From Acidobacteriaceae bacterium (GTDB lineage: Bacteria; Acidobacteriota; Terriglobia; Terriglobales; Acidobacteriaceae), in contig PLJN01000069.1 in assembly GCA_003140235.1 (NCBI GenBank), forward strand, positions 1 through 33,683: a stretch of 33,683 bases of DNA, given 5' to 3'. Shown in pieces: positions 16,489 to 24,147 of this stretch. Under the pieces are notes generated by a model. The model worked only from the letters and a program-made list of their open reading frames with translations, made no database searches and was not told the origin of the DNA. The position numbers and the translations under genes are program-made. Every line of letters starts with the position of its first letter. Position 1 is the first letter of the stretch.

Positions 16489-16525
16489 GCTTCTCCCTTA
16501 GCTTCTGATAGCGGGTTTTCCGCCC

Positions 16526-19500
16526 ATGACAGATAGATATTGGGGTTGTCAATCGTTTTCTAACCTCATTTGCGAACCGACGGATGTCGCCCACCCTTTA
16601 ACTCCAAAGCCGAAGAACAAAGGCCAGCTTCTCCGCAAAGCAGCCCTTACTTATGGCGTTGAAACTATGAGCGTAGAATGGCAGCAAGAAACTAGACCCT
16701 TCGAAAGAAGCATTCGTCACATGATCAACGAGGACCTCCAGAGGTATCTGGACGAGCTCAAAGCTGCTCTTCCGTTGCCGCACTATGTCCAGCGGCGATT
16801 CACTGCGGCCTCATCCGGCGGAGAGGTTCCGCTGGAAGATTACCACCTTCGTGGAGTATTTCGGGAGCAAGAGCCGGAGCTGCGAGAAGTTTTGAAACAT
16901 TCCCAGATTCTCATCTTGGCTGAGCCCGGAGCGGGTAAGTCCATGGTGGCGAGAGCCGCCGTGCATGAACTCATACGCGCAGGAAACAAGATTCCTGTCT
17001 TTGCTGAACTGAAAAGCTATCGCCGGCCGTTGACCGACATACTCAGTTCTGGGAAACCAGCAGACCTGTTCGTTCAGGACTTGGTTGTGGAGGGTATTGC
17101 GCGTCAACGAGCTTACATTTTGGACGGCCTGGACGAGATCCCGATCGAAGGGCTGGCGGATTTCAAAGCCGACTTTGAACAGTTTTTGACGACTGAGCCA
17201 GATGCGACGGTCCTGATAACCGCACGACAAGCCTTCTTTGTTGCTAACAAGGCAAAAGTCCCGCTCCTTTCCACCATTTTTCATATTCTTGATTTCAGCG
17301 ACGACGACATCCACGAATACTTGACGAGTTCCGGAGTTGATGCAGCTCGGTTTAAACAGGAAATTAATCGGGTCGATGCGAATGAAGACGTGAGGAACCC
17401 GTTCATCCTGTCGGTGTTGGCCCAACGTTTCCGTCAAGCGGGCTTTCTGAGTCCGCTGCGTTCGGAGAATCTGAGCTATGTAGTGAACCACCTTATACAG
17501 AGCCGACCGGCAGTCAATCAGCACACACAGAGGCGTGCGTTGCAGATGATGGGAATAGCGCTTGAAGTCTATTCCAGAAACGAGTTGACACAGCAGGAAT
17601 GCACTAGACTTTTTCGCGACGCTAGGTCTATCGGTCAAGGGGAAGCTGAATCCATCCTCAATGAACTCTATGCCTCAATTCTCAAGAGAACGGCGAATGG
17701 CCTCGCTTTCCAGCTGCGCTCGCATGGAGAGTATTTGGCGGCCGAGGAGCTAGAAAAAGAGCCGCTTAGTCGCATCCGGGAACTCGCCTTCCTCGATTAC
17801 AACACTCCAAATGATTCGTGGATGAATGCGATTAGCTACCTGTGCGAGCTGAATGCAGAGGTGAGGAAATACTTTGCCAGAGAATTCCCATTTTGGACAA
17901 TAGACGCATCGCCTGCAGCTTTCAGCGGGGATGAAAAGATGCAAATCCTCACTGGCGTTTTGGACACTTTAGTGTCTGAGCGGCAGTATGCAACTGGCGA
18001 TCCTCGATTCAAGCTAAGAAAGCTCAGCCGTTTTGTAACAGTCGAGGCTGAAGCGCGACTCGCTGGCGAGCTTGCTTCTGCGGATCACATTCGCAAGGGA
18101 AACGCTCTCGCGCTGCTCGGAATATTGCAAAAAGTTCCTGACCTAGAACCGGCACTGGAGCTAACACTGGATTTAGCTCAACCGATTGGTCTTCGCTATT
18201 CCGGCATCGTCGCCCTCGTAAATTCTGGCAATTCCGACTTCGTGCCGCGCCTGATTGCGGGCATCAACGATCAGGACGTGTTGAAGCTGAACGTATTGGA
18301 TTGCATTGGCGCTCTCGCAGCGGAGCATCAGCTATCGGTAGTCTTTCCAATAATCTTTCATGCCAACGGAGGGCTTAGTTCGACTTATTATCATATGAGC
18401 GAGCTTCGCTCGCGCCTTGCACTTACCGAAACGCTACGGTACTTCGTCGCTCACCCACAGGAAATGAACACCATTCGAGCGGGCGGCTATGTGGAGCCGC
18501 TTTTAGGGCTGATTGAAAATTATTTTGACGACGAGATTGCCGGCCTTTGCGCAGACTTGTTTTTGATGCTAGATCAGTCGCATGTTTACGTAGATCGATC
18601 CAGTCCTATTCCTAAGTTGATCGATTCAATTCAGATCATTGACCGGAAGGGAGTCGTGGCGGTGCAGTTTTTTGAAAGAATCCTCGATGCTTCCCGCATA
18701 CCGGGCTGGCACATTTACGGGGGCTGCGAATTTATCGTTTCTGTGATGACAATCGAATCCGCCCAATGGCTTGTGGACCATAACGCCGTTGAGATCGTTC
18801 AAGCCCTAGCTGGTTACCTGAATGGTGAGATTCGCGAACTGCTCCGACCGTATTCTGCCGGAGTAATCGACGCACAGGATCAAGCGGCGCGAGCATATCA
18901 CGCAAACGAAAGAGAACATCAAACGGCTAAGAAGACGAGGATTGAAGCTCTTCAGAATCGCCTCATAACTCGCGACAGCCTGCAAAATGCGTTAGCCGAC
19001 TTTAATGACCTCACTCCCGACCATTGGCCCGAGCTTCGGCATGAATTTCGGCAATGGCTCGAGGGCGAAATAAACCAACGATTGGTTGCTCTCAATTTGG
19101 AGCAAAACATTATGTGGCGTGGAGATACCCTTTGGGAGCCACCGGAGTTGTGGATCTTAGCCAAATTGATAGATAGATACGAACTTAGAGTTCAACCGGA
19201 TGAGCCTCTCGTCTGGATTGTCACTGGTTGGGACCACGGTACAGTTTTAAACCACGTCCGTCGATACGAAATTACACCGGCCGCCATTAATCTGTTGGAA
19301 CGTTTAATTGCCGACCCCCCGTCTCCTCAGAGCCATAATCACCTCATTGAGTTCGTCGAGAAGACAAGTTTCTGGTCTGATTCCATTGATGAATCATTGC
19401 GTCGGATAGTGATAGATCCCTTGCCAGAGGGCTGGGTTAAAGTTAGGGCGCTGAACCTGCTTGCCAACCACAATGTCGAGGATCAGTTCTTGGATCAGGT

Positions 19501-20566
19501 GCGTCAAACCGCCGACGCCGAGTTGTCGCAAGCGGCATTTGAACTGCTAGTTCAGAGGCTGCACAGGCCGACGATTGAGCGCGGGTTAGCAGCGGTGAGC
19601 ACGGATCATGAACTCAGAGCCGCAGAAACAGAATCCTCTCGCGATACCAGCCTTTCATGGATTGTCAAGGTCAGTTCCGACTTGTACTGGGACAAGCTTG
19701 CAAAGCTCCGAGAGAGGGCGCTCCGCTTAGAGTTGCCTCAGGTCACTGGACTCATCACCAACGCATTAAAGACAATTAACCGCGCCCGCACAGCAGAGTT
19801 GATCCGAAGCCAGATCGCCCTATCCCCGCCAAGCTGGCGAGAAACTCAGCAACACCACGCATTAATGGAGGCGCGGGCCGCACGAATAGAGCAAGCGCAA
19901 CTAACTTCTTTTGACGAGGTCCTACGCAAACTGCGCCGAGCTACCTCGATCAATAGACTGAGGCTTTTTTGTGAAGGCAGCAGTGACGTGCCGGTATTTA
20001 GAGCTTTATTGGCTCAAGCGCCTGGTACTCCGGAGATCCCCTTGGACTTCGTTGGCGGATGGCCGGGATTGCGCGACAAAGACCCGAACTCATTTCTCCT
20101 CGGTGCGAAAGAAGCAATCGTGGTGATGGACGGCGACAATGGACGCTGCCTCACAACAGTGGGCCAGCCCTATACGGGTGCCGCGGAGCGTGAGTTGCAG
20201 AGGCTTTCGAGAGTAGGCGTGGTCTTGCGCGTTCTCAAGAGATACGGGATCGAGAACTATTTTCCACAAGCGGCTATTGAATCAGTAACCCGTTCGGATC
20301 TATCTCGCTTTTTCCCCATCCCTGATCATGTCTCCGCGACGGAGCATCTTTCAGAGGGCACAAACGACCTGCGTTATAAAATACGTAGATTGGCGGCGCG
20401 CATCTTCCAGCTGTCCAAGCCAAAACCAACGCGTACCCTCTATAGCAAGAATCACAACAGAGAACTTGCTCTTCTACTTTCTCTGGAAAATGACCTCCGC
20501 GGTACGGACCTTTACGACATCGTTCACGAAATATCCAGAAAAGCCATAGCATTACTTCAGGACTAG
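16526..20566 (+). CDS. STAND/NACHT NTPase with helical repeats and C-terminal TOPRIM domain
   Basis: This is a large single-gene protein of up to 1346 residues. The NTPase has Walker A AEPGAGKS (132-139), Walker B YILDGLDEIP (197-206, the DGLDE form typical of NACHT) and ITAR (231-234, sensor-1-like). A winged-helix/helical region and a long helical-repeat segment (about 270-1100) follow. The C-terminal domain has FCEGSSD (E1150, D1154), VVMDGDNG (D1202, D1204) and YGIENYFP (E1243), the order seen in TOPRIM domains of the OLD and DUF4435/AriB type. I infer a ligand-sensing NTPase that activates a nuclease, consistent with phage defence, but no function is proven. No N-terminal effector is visible. 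The start is uncertain: 16526, 16667 and 16721 are all ATGs without a strong ribosome site. Codons look richer in A/T than in neighbours, and the gene stands alone between repeat-rich gaps, suggesting transfer. Confidence 0.82.
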   Translation: MTDRYWGCQSFSNLICEPTDVAHPLTPKPKNKGQLLRKAALTYGVETMSVEWQQETRPFERSIRHMINEDLQRYLDELKAALPLPHYVQRRFTAASSGGEVPLEDYHLRGVFREQEPELREVLKHSQILILAEPGAGKSMVARAAVHELIRAGNKIPVFAELKSYRRPLTDILSSGKPADLFVQDLVVEGIARQRAYILDGLDEIPIEGLADFKADFEQFLTTEPDATVLITARQAFFVANKAKVPLLSTIFHILDFSDDDIHEYLTSSGVDAARFKQEINRVDANEDVRNPFILSVLAQRFRQAGFLSPLRSENLSYVVNHLIQSRPAVNQHTQRRALQMMGIALEVYSRNELTQQECTRLFRDARSIGQGEAESILNELYASILKRTANGLAFQLRSHGEYLAAEELEKEPLSRIRELAFLDYNTPNDSWMNAISYLCELNAEVRKYFAREFPFWTIDASPAAFSGDEKMQILTGVLDTLVSERQYATGDPRFKLRKLSRFVTVEAEARLAGELASADHIRKGNALALLGILQKVPDLEPALELTLDLAQPIGLRYSGIVALVNSGNSDFVPRLIAGINDQDVLKLNVLDCIGALAAEHQLSVVFPIIFHANGGLSSTYYHMSELRSRLALTETLRYFVAHPQEMNTIRAGGYVEPLLGLIENYFDDEIAGLCADLFLMLDQSHVYVDRSSPIPKLIDSIQIIDRKGVVAVQFFERILDASRIPGWHIYGGCEFIVSVMTIESAQWLVDHNAVEIVQALAGYLNGEIRELLRPYSAGVIDAQDQAARAYHANEREHQTAKKTRIEALQNRLITRDSLQNALADFNDLTPDHWPELRHEFRQWLEGEINQRLVALNLEQNIMWRGDTLWEPPELWILAKLIDRYELRVQPDEPLVWIVTGWDHGTVLNHVRRYEITPAAINLLERLIADPPSPQSHNHLIEFVEKTSFWSDSIDESLRRIVIDPLPEGWVKVRALNLLANHNVEDQFLDQVRQTADAELSQAAFELLVQRLHRPTIERGLAAVSTDHELRAAETESSRDTSLSWIVKVSSDLYWDKLAKLRERALRLELPQVTGLITNALKTINRARTAELIRSQIALSPPSWRETQQHHALMEARAARIEQAQLTSFDEVLRKLRRATSINRLRLFCEGSSDVPVFRALLAQAPGTPEIPLDFVGGWPGLRDKDPNSFLLGAKEAIVVMDGDNGRCLTTVGQPYTGAAERELQRLSRVGVVLRVLKRYGIENYFPQAAIESVTRSDLSRFFPIPDHVSATEHLSEGTNDLRYKIRRLAARIFQLSKPKPTRTLYSKNHNRELALLLSLENDLRGTDLYDIVHEISRKAIALLQD

Positions 20567-20796
20567 CTGCTCTCGAAAGAAGAACCGTTCCGAGTTGCTT
20601 GTCCGTGGATGGGCCGCCTTTTCGTTTAAGGACTGCCCTCCACCTCACGCTTTTGATTTTTCGAAGCCTCACGACATCGTGGTTACAGAAGAGAGCGGAA
20701 GTCTGCGGCGTCAAAAAGAGTTGGGGCACTCGCCTCAATAATCAACACAGCAGGAGTGGAAAGTGCTTGCGGAAGAACACTCCTTTTCGTGTGAAG

Positions 20797-20972
20797 GAGT
20801 GTCGGGGCATGACTTGAGCAGGACGGAGCAACGCGACGGACTGCGTAGTCGTGCCGAAAGCGCGAAATAGAAATCCCTCCTGAAGCCTTATCAATGTTGA
20901 GCAGGTACGGTACGACTAAAGTTCGATACCCTGACACTCCTCGCTCCGTGGAAACTTTCTTCCATCATTACA
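20797..20972 (+). repeat. Palindrome-ended repeat, copy 1
   Basis: The ends GGAGTGTCGGGGC (20797-20809) and ACCCTGACACTCC (20928-20940) are near-perfect inverted repeats enclosing about 120 nt. The left part (CTTGAGCAGGACGGAGCAAC and onward to AGTCGTGCCG) and the right part (CTCCTCGCTCCGTGGAAACT through CATTACAACGTC) are nearly identical to copy 2 at 23814-24113, in the same orientation. Copy 1 is about 120 nt shorter in the middle. It encodes no transposase, so it is MITE-like or REP-like. Confidence 0.85.
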
Positions 20973-21010
20973 ACGTCGCGTCCGGCCGAGTCCGGCAATT
21001 TCGATGATCA

Positions 21011-21095
21011 CTCCAGCGCTCAAGCGCAACTCATCTAATCAGACCCTTCATTCTCGCCGTCCCTGAAAGGTTCGCTCTTTCACCGTTCGCGCTCA
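21011..21095 (+). repeat. Second shared intergenic element, copy A
   Basis: The 35-nt core CCCTGAAAGGTTCGCTCTTT plus CACCGTTCGCGCTCA (21061-21095) matches 25724-25758 with three mismatches. A weaker match extends left through CAGCGCTCAAGCGCAACT. It lies directly downstream of repeat copy 1. Confidence 0.75.
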
Positions 21096-21248
21096 AACAC
21101 CGGCGAGGGCGCCCCATTCGGCTTCCCCTTCGACCCGGCTCAGGGCTCCGCGCGAAACGCGCTCCGGCCGAAACAGGCAGGCTTTGCCACACGTGCATGG
21201 TTGCGCTGCGAGAGTCATGGGACCCTGGGATCTCGACAGGCCGAATGA

Positions 21249-21638
21249 CTATCGCACTGCGGGCATAAGCTTCACGTGTATGCTTTTCACCTCTTTCGTA
21301 GTGGGCGCGCGTTGCGGGTGACCGCCCTGATTGAGAGTCAGCCGCAACGATACGCGGTCATCTGAGATCGCGTCGGCGGGCAGGGGAACGGTGTATGTGC
21401 CGGCATAACGGCCTGAGCGGATCCCGAAGGGCGAGATAACGCCCAGCGACTGGCCCGCCGTTGTCGTGATTTCGATTTCCGCGCCGCGCTCGATGGCGCC
21501 GACTTTCACTTGAAGCCATGCGGTCTCGCCCTCGCGCGGGGCGTGCGGCAGGACCAGCGTTACCACCCGGCCTGGGACGGTGTAAGTGGTTTGCGCAAGA
21601 AGCGCGAAGAGCGCCAACGTTGCGAGCGGCGCGTGCAC
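21249..21638 (-). CDS. Small secreted beta-rich protein, tyrosinase partner
   Basis: This 129-residue protein has a signal peptide (about 1-20, LATLALFALLAQTTYT) and a beta-strand-rich mature part (for example RVVTLVLPHAP and AEIEITTTAG). I do not recognise a family. The GTG start at 21638 is supported by AGGGAGG 5 nt upstream, located just past the tyrosinase stop 9 nt away, so the two genes are an operon. It has no Cys or His cluster. A role as an accessory or folding partner of the copper enzyme is possible but is only inferred from the pairing. Confidence 0.72.
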   Translation of the reverse strand: MHAPLATLALFALLAQTTYTVPGRVVTLVLPHAPREGETAWLQVKVGAIERGAEIEITTTAGQSLGVISPFGIRSGRYAGTYTVPLPADAISDDRVSLRLTLNQGGHPQRAPTTKEVKSIHVKLMPAVR

Positions 21639-21647
21639 GGTCCCTCC

Positions 21648-23273
21648 CTACAGCGCCCGCACCGACACGGCTTTGAGCAGCGGGGGCTTCTCGCCGTGGG
21701 GGTGCGACGGCACGACGCGGATGTTCACCGACGCGTTTGCCGCCGCTCCGAGATTGTGGAACGCCTGTGGCGCTTTGGGCAACGGGACCGCGAAGGTGGC
21801 GTCGAGCGGCATCCGGTGCATGTGCGCCATGTTGCCGAAGAAGGCGATGGTGCCGGCGTAGTACGGGCTGTCGGCGTCGACCTGCGTCACGCCGGCTGGA
21901 GCGCCCACGATCACGTCGAACTCGCGCGCCGACGACGTCCCGCTGGGGCGCGGCAGCGTAATCTCGGCAATCAGAGACGGTAGCAGCGCGTCCCCCAGAT
22001 GTTTCCGGATCGCAGCGGTCGGAACGGCGACTGAAGCCGTGTTCCCCTTCAGTAAGCCTTTGAGAGCCGGCGTTGTATGCTTTGCCATCAGCCCGGGATT
22101 CGGGACCTCCACGACCTTCTCGCCGAAGCCCGGTTCGTAGGTGTAGTCGAACCTATCGGTGCTGAGGTAGTCGCCCGCATGGCTCGCGCCCACATAGTCG
22201 CCCTTGCCGTTGACGTAGAACAGGAACGGCTCATTGGAGAACGTCGCCAGGTCCTGGCCGGCAGGCAGATAAGGCAGATGGAGGTTCTTCTGCTTGCGCG
22301 TCCAAACGTCCCACAAGCGGTCCATGTTGGAGTGGTGCAGGAAGAAGATGGGGTCCACCGGCGAGAGGTTGTTAGTCATGTTGCCGTATGGACCAGGATC
22401 GAGCGGGCCATATCCGCCGATATAGTTGTGGGTCTTGTTGTGCGGAAAGCCTTCGAGCACGGAAAAGAACGAGTTCGGGCCGCCCGGCTGCGTGTTGTGC
22501 GACGGCGTCTTCGAGCTGGTGAAGCTGAGGTAGCTTACCGGATTATTAAAGTCGGTCGGCAGCAGTCCGGAATAGACGACGAAAGGCGACACGTCATAGG
22601 CCGTCTTCTCGTCCAACTTGGGATTGTCGCGTGTGAGATAGCGAGAACCGCAGGTGTTGGCATACGCCATGTTGCCAGAAACACCGTTACCCGTGACGTC
22701 GTTCCACAGACTTTTGAAATTCGCGTAACCGCGGGTGTTCAGCTGCGCGCGCTGTGCGGCGTTAAGGCTGTTCCAGTAGGACGTCAACGCTGGCTGGATG
22801 AAGGACGTGAAGACCGCGAGGTTGCTCGTGTAGGGTTCGAAGCCCCTGTGCTGAGGCGTCAACACGCCGTCGAACATGGAATCCGGAATCTGCGGAAGGG
22901 TTGTCCAGTCCCAATAGGGCATCGCAAACGTGCTGTCTTCGCTCAGATTGCGGATGGTCTGTTCGAAATAGCCCAGATAGCCGCGGTGCCAGACATAGAA
23001 CCACCAGTTTCCGTGCGGGCAGTCCATCAGGTGGATGAAAACGTTGCGGAACCAGTTCTGCGGATGGTCCGCTGGGAGATTCAGCATCGCCTGGACACCC
23101 TTGGCGTAGCTGGCGAGCGCCTTCTTCCCGCCGGCACTCATCACGTTGTAACGGGTGTATTTTGCCGGGCTCCACGCGGCAATGCCGCGAAGCGGTAACG
23201 CCGCAACGCCTGCCGCAGCAATGGTAGTTTTGAGAAAATGGCGGCGCGTGAATCCGGAATTCGCCTTAAGCAT
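21648..23273 (-). CDS. Tyrosinase/polyphenol-oxidase-like type 3 copper protein
   Basis: This 541-residue protein has a Tat-type signal (TRRHFLK then a hydrophobic stretch ending near 33), so it is probably exported folded. The CuA site is H81 (FIHLMD), H87 (CPHGNWW) and H96 (VWHRGYLGYFE). The CuB site is H278/H282 (PHNKTHNYIGG) and H313/H314 (DPIFFLHHSNMDRLWDVW). C85 next to H87 may form the thioether seen in catechol oxidases. The C-terminal 160 residues resemble the beta domain of plant-type polyphenol oxidases. It should oxidise phenols or catechols to quinones. CAGGAG lies 6 nt before the ATG. The gene lies between two direct copies of a repeat. Confidence 0.92.
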   Translation of the reverse strand: MLKANSGFTRRHFLKTTIAAAGVAALPLRGIAAWSPAKYTRYNVMSAGGKKALASYAKGVQAMLNLPADHPQNWFRNVFIHLMDCPHGNWWFYVWHRGYLGYFEQTIRNLSEDSTFAMPYWDWTTLPQIPDSMFDGVLTPQHRGFEPYTSNLAVFTSFIQPALTSYWNSLNAAQRAQLNTRGYANFKSLWNDVTGNGVSGNMAYANTCGSRYLTRDNPKLDEKTAYDVSPFVVYSGLLPTDFNNPVSYLSFTSSKTPSHNTQPGGPNSFFSVLEGFPHNKTHNYIGGYGPLDPGPYGNMTNNLSPVDPIFFLHHSNMDRLWDVWTRKQKNLHLPYLPAGQDLATFSNEPFLFYVNGKGDYVGASHAGDYLSTDRFDYTYEPGFGEKVVEVPNPGLMAKHTTPALKGLLKGNTASVAVPTAAIRKHLGDALLPSLIAEITLPRPSGTSSAREFDVIVGAPAGVTQVDADSPYYAGTIAFFGNMAHMHRMPLDATFAVPLPKAPQAFHNLGAAANASVNIRVVPSHPHGEKPPLLKAVSVRAL

Positions 23274-24147
23274 GTTCGCTCCTGGATCGCGAAGTTCAAT
23301 TGCGCTCGTGCAGATTAATACCGCGGATTGTATATGAATACCGTGCCAGAATCCTGGCCATAGATACCTGCTTCCCTATTTGAATTAACTACATCACAAA
23401 TTCCCAATATAGGAATGACACCCGGCATATTTGAGCATCTTGCAATCCGGCTAATGGTGGGATTCGAGGATGTCGGCACTGCATTTTGATTGACGCCCCG
23501 CGCTCCGCTTCGCGCGGGCTCTACAGCCGAATCGAAAGGCGTTTCGTATTCATTCTCTTTCCGCCGCACAAATGATGCTGTAGATATCAGACCGGCCCAA
23601 CGCGGTTAAGGTTGCTGCGAATTAATTCTGTCGCTCCGCGCTTTCGCGCTGCACTCCATGCCTGCGCAGCAAGGTGGAGAATCTTCCTTTCGTTGCCCCG
23701 CTGGGGCTGGTCCGTGGTCGACTTGAGCGTGTTATGGACCTCAGGTGTCCTTCATTTTTGGCCTGTTGTTGACGTTCGCGGCCTTTGAACCATCAGTTCT
23801 TCCAACAAGAAAAAGTGTCAGGGCACGATTTGAGCAGGACGGAGCAACGCGACGGCCTGCGGAGTCGTGCCGTAAAGCGCGAAATAAAATCCTTCCTCGC
23901 TGCCGCAGGCTGGAGCGCAGCGCCAGCGGAGCGACATTTAGAAAAGCGATTCTTTCCTTATTGTTTTTCCTGGGCTGCTGGCGTTTTCTAAGCTACCAGC
24001 GAAATGCATATTGGAGCATTTTCGGTGCGACTGAAGTTCCTTCGCCGCAGCTCAGGACAGGCCAAGCCCTGACACTCCTCGCTCCGTGGAAACTCTCTCC
24101 CAGCATTACAACGTCATATAACGCAATCGTACTTGCCTCCAAAATTT
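23274..24147. other. Repeat-bearing intergenic region upstream of the tyrosinase
   Basis: The 874 nt contain the tyrosinase promoter region near 23274-23400, a short hairpin CCGCGCTCCGCTTCGCGCGG (about 23497-23516) and repeat copy 2 (23814-24113). I see no credible gene. Short open frames here run through the repeat and lack ribosome sites. Confidence 0.65.
23814..24113 (+). repeat. Palindrome-ended repeat, copy 2
   Basis: Perfect 11-bp inverted ends AGTGTCAGGGC (23814-23824) and GCCCTGACACT (24066-24076) enclose about 240 nt. An inner palindrome GGCACGA...TCGTGCC lies near the left end. Similarity to copy 1 continues beyond the right end through CATTACAACGTC (to about 24113). Compared with copy 1, there is extra sequence in the middle, including CTGCCGCAGGCTGGAGCGCAG. 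Confidence 0.88.

Larger units (their letters stand above)
15838..16525. other. Repeat-rich intergenic region before the NACHT gene
   Basis: No credible gene is present in these 688 nt. The stretch holds GATCACGGCGAT-type short repeats (about 15863-15906), an 11-bp tandem repeat (16028-16081), an AATTGCCAATTGCTAACTGC stretch near 16257, a palindrome containing CATTCCGAG...GAGGAATCTG (16384-16418) and a GC hairpin with a T-rich tail (16460-16488). It forms the left border of the accessory-looking region. Confidence 0.75.
20567..21248. other. Repeat-rich intergenic region after the NACHT gene
   Basis: These 682 nt contain no credible gene. They hold a perfect 9-bp hairpin ACACTCCTT/AAGGAGTGT (20777-20802), copy 1 of the palindrome-ended repeat (20797-20972), copy A of a second shared element (21011-21095) and a GC-rich stretch with CCGGCGAGGGCGCC. 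No terminator with a clear T-tract follows the NACHT gene. Confidence 0.7.

Noticed and set aside
22077..23198. Plus-strand open frame of 373 codons opposite the tyrosinase gene
   Set aside because: It mirrors a clear tyrosinase with all copper-site histidines. High GC makes long antisense frames common.
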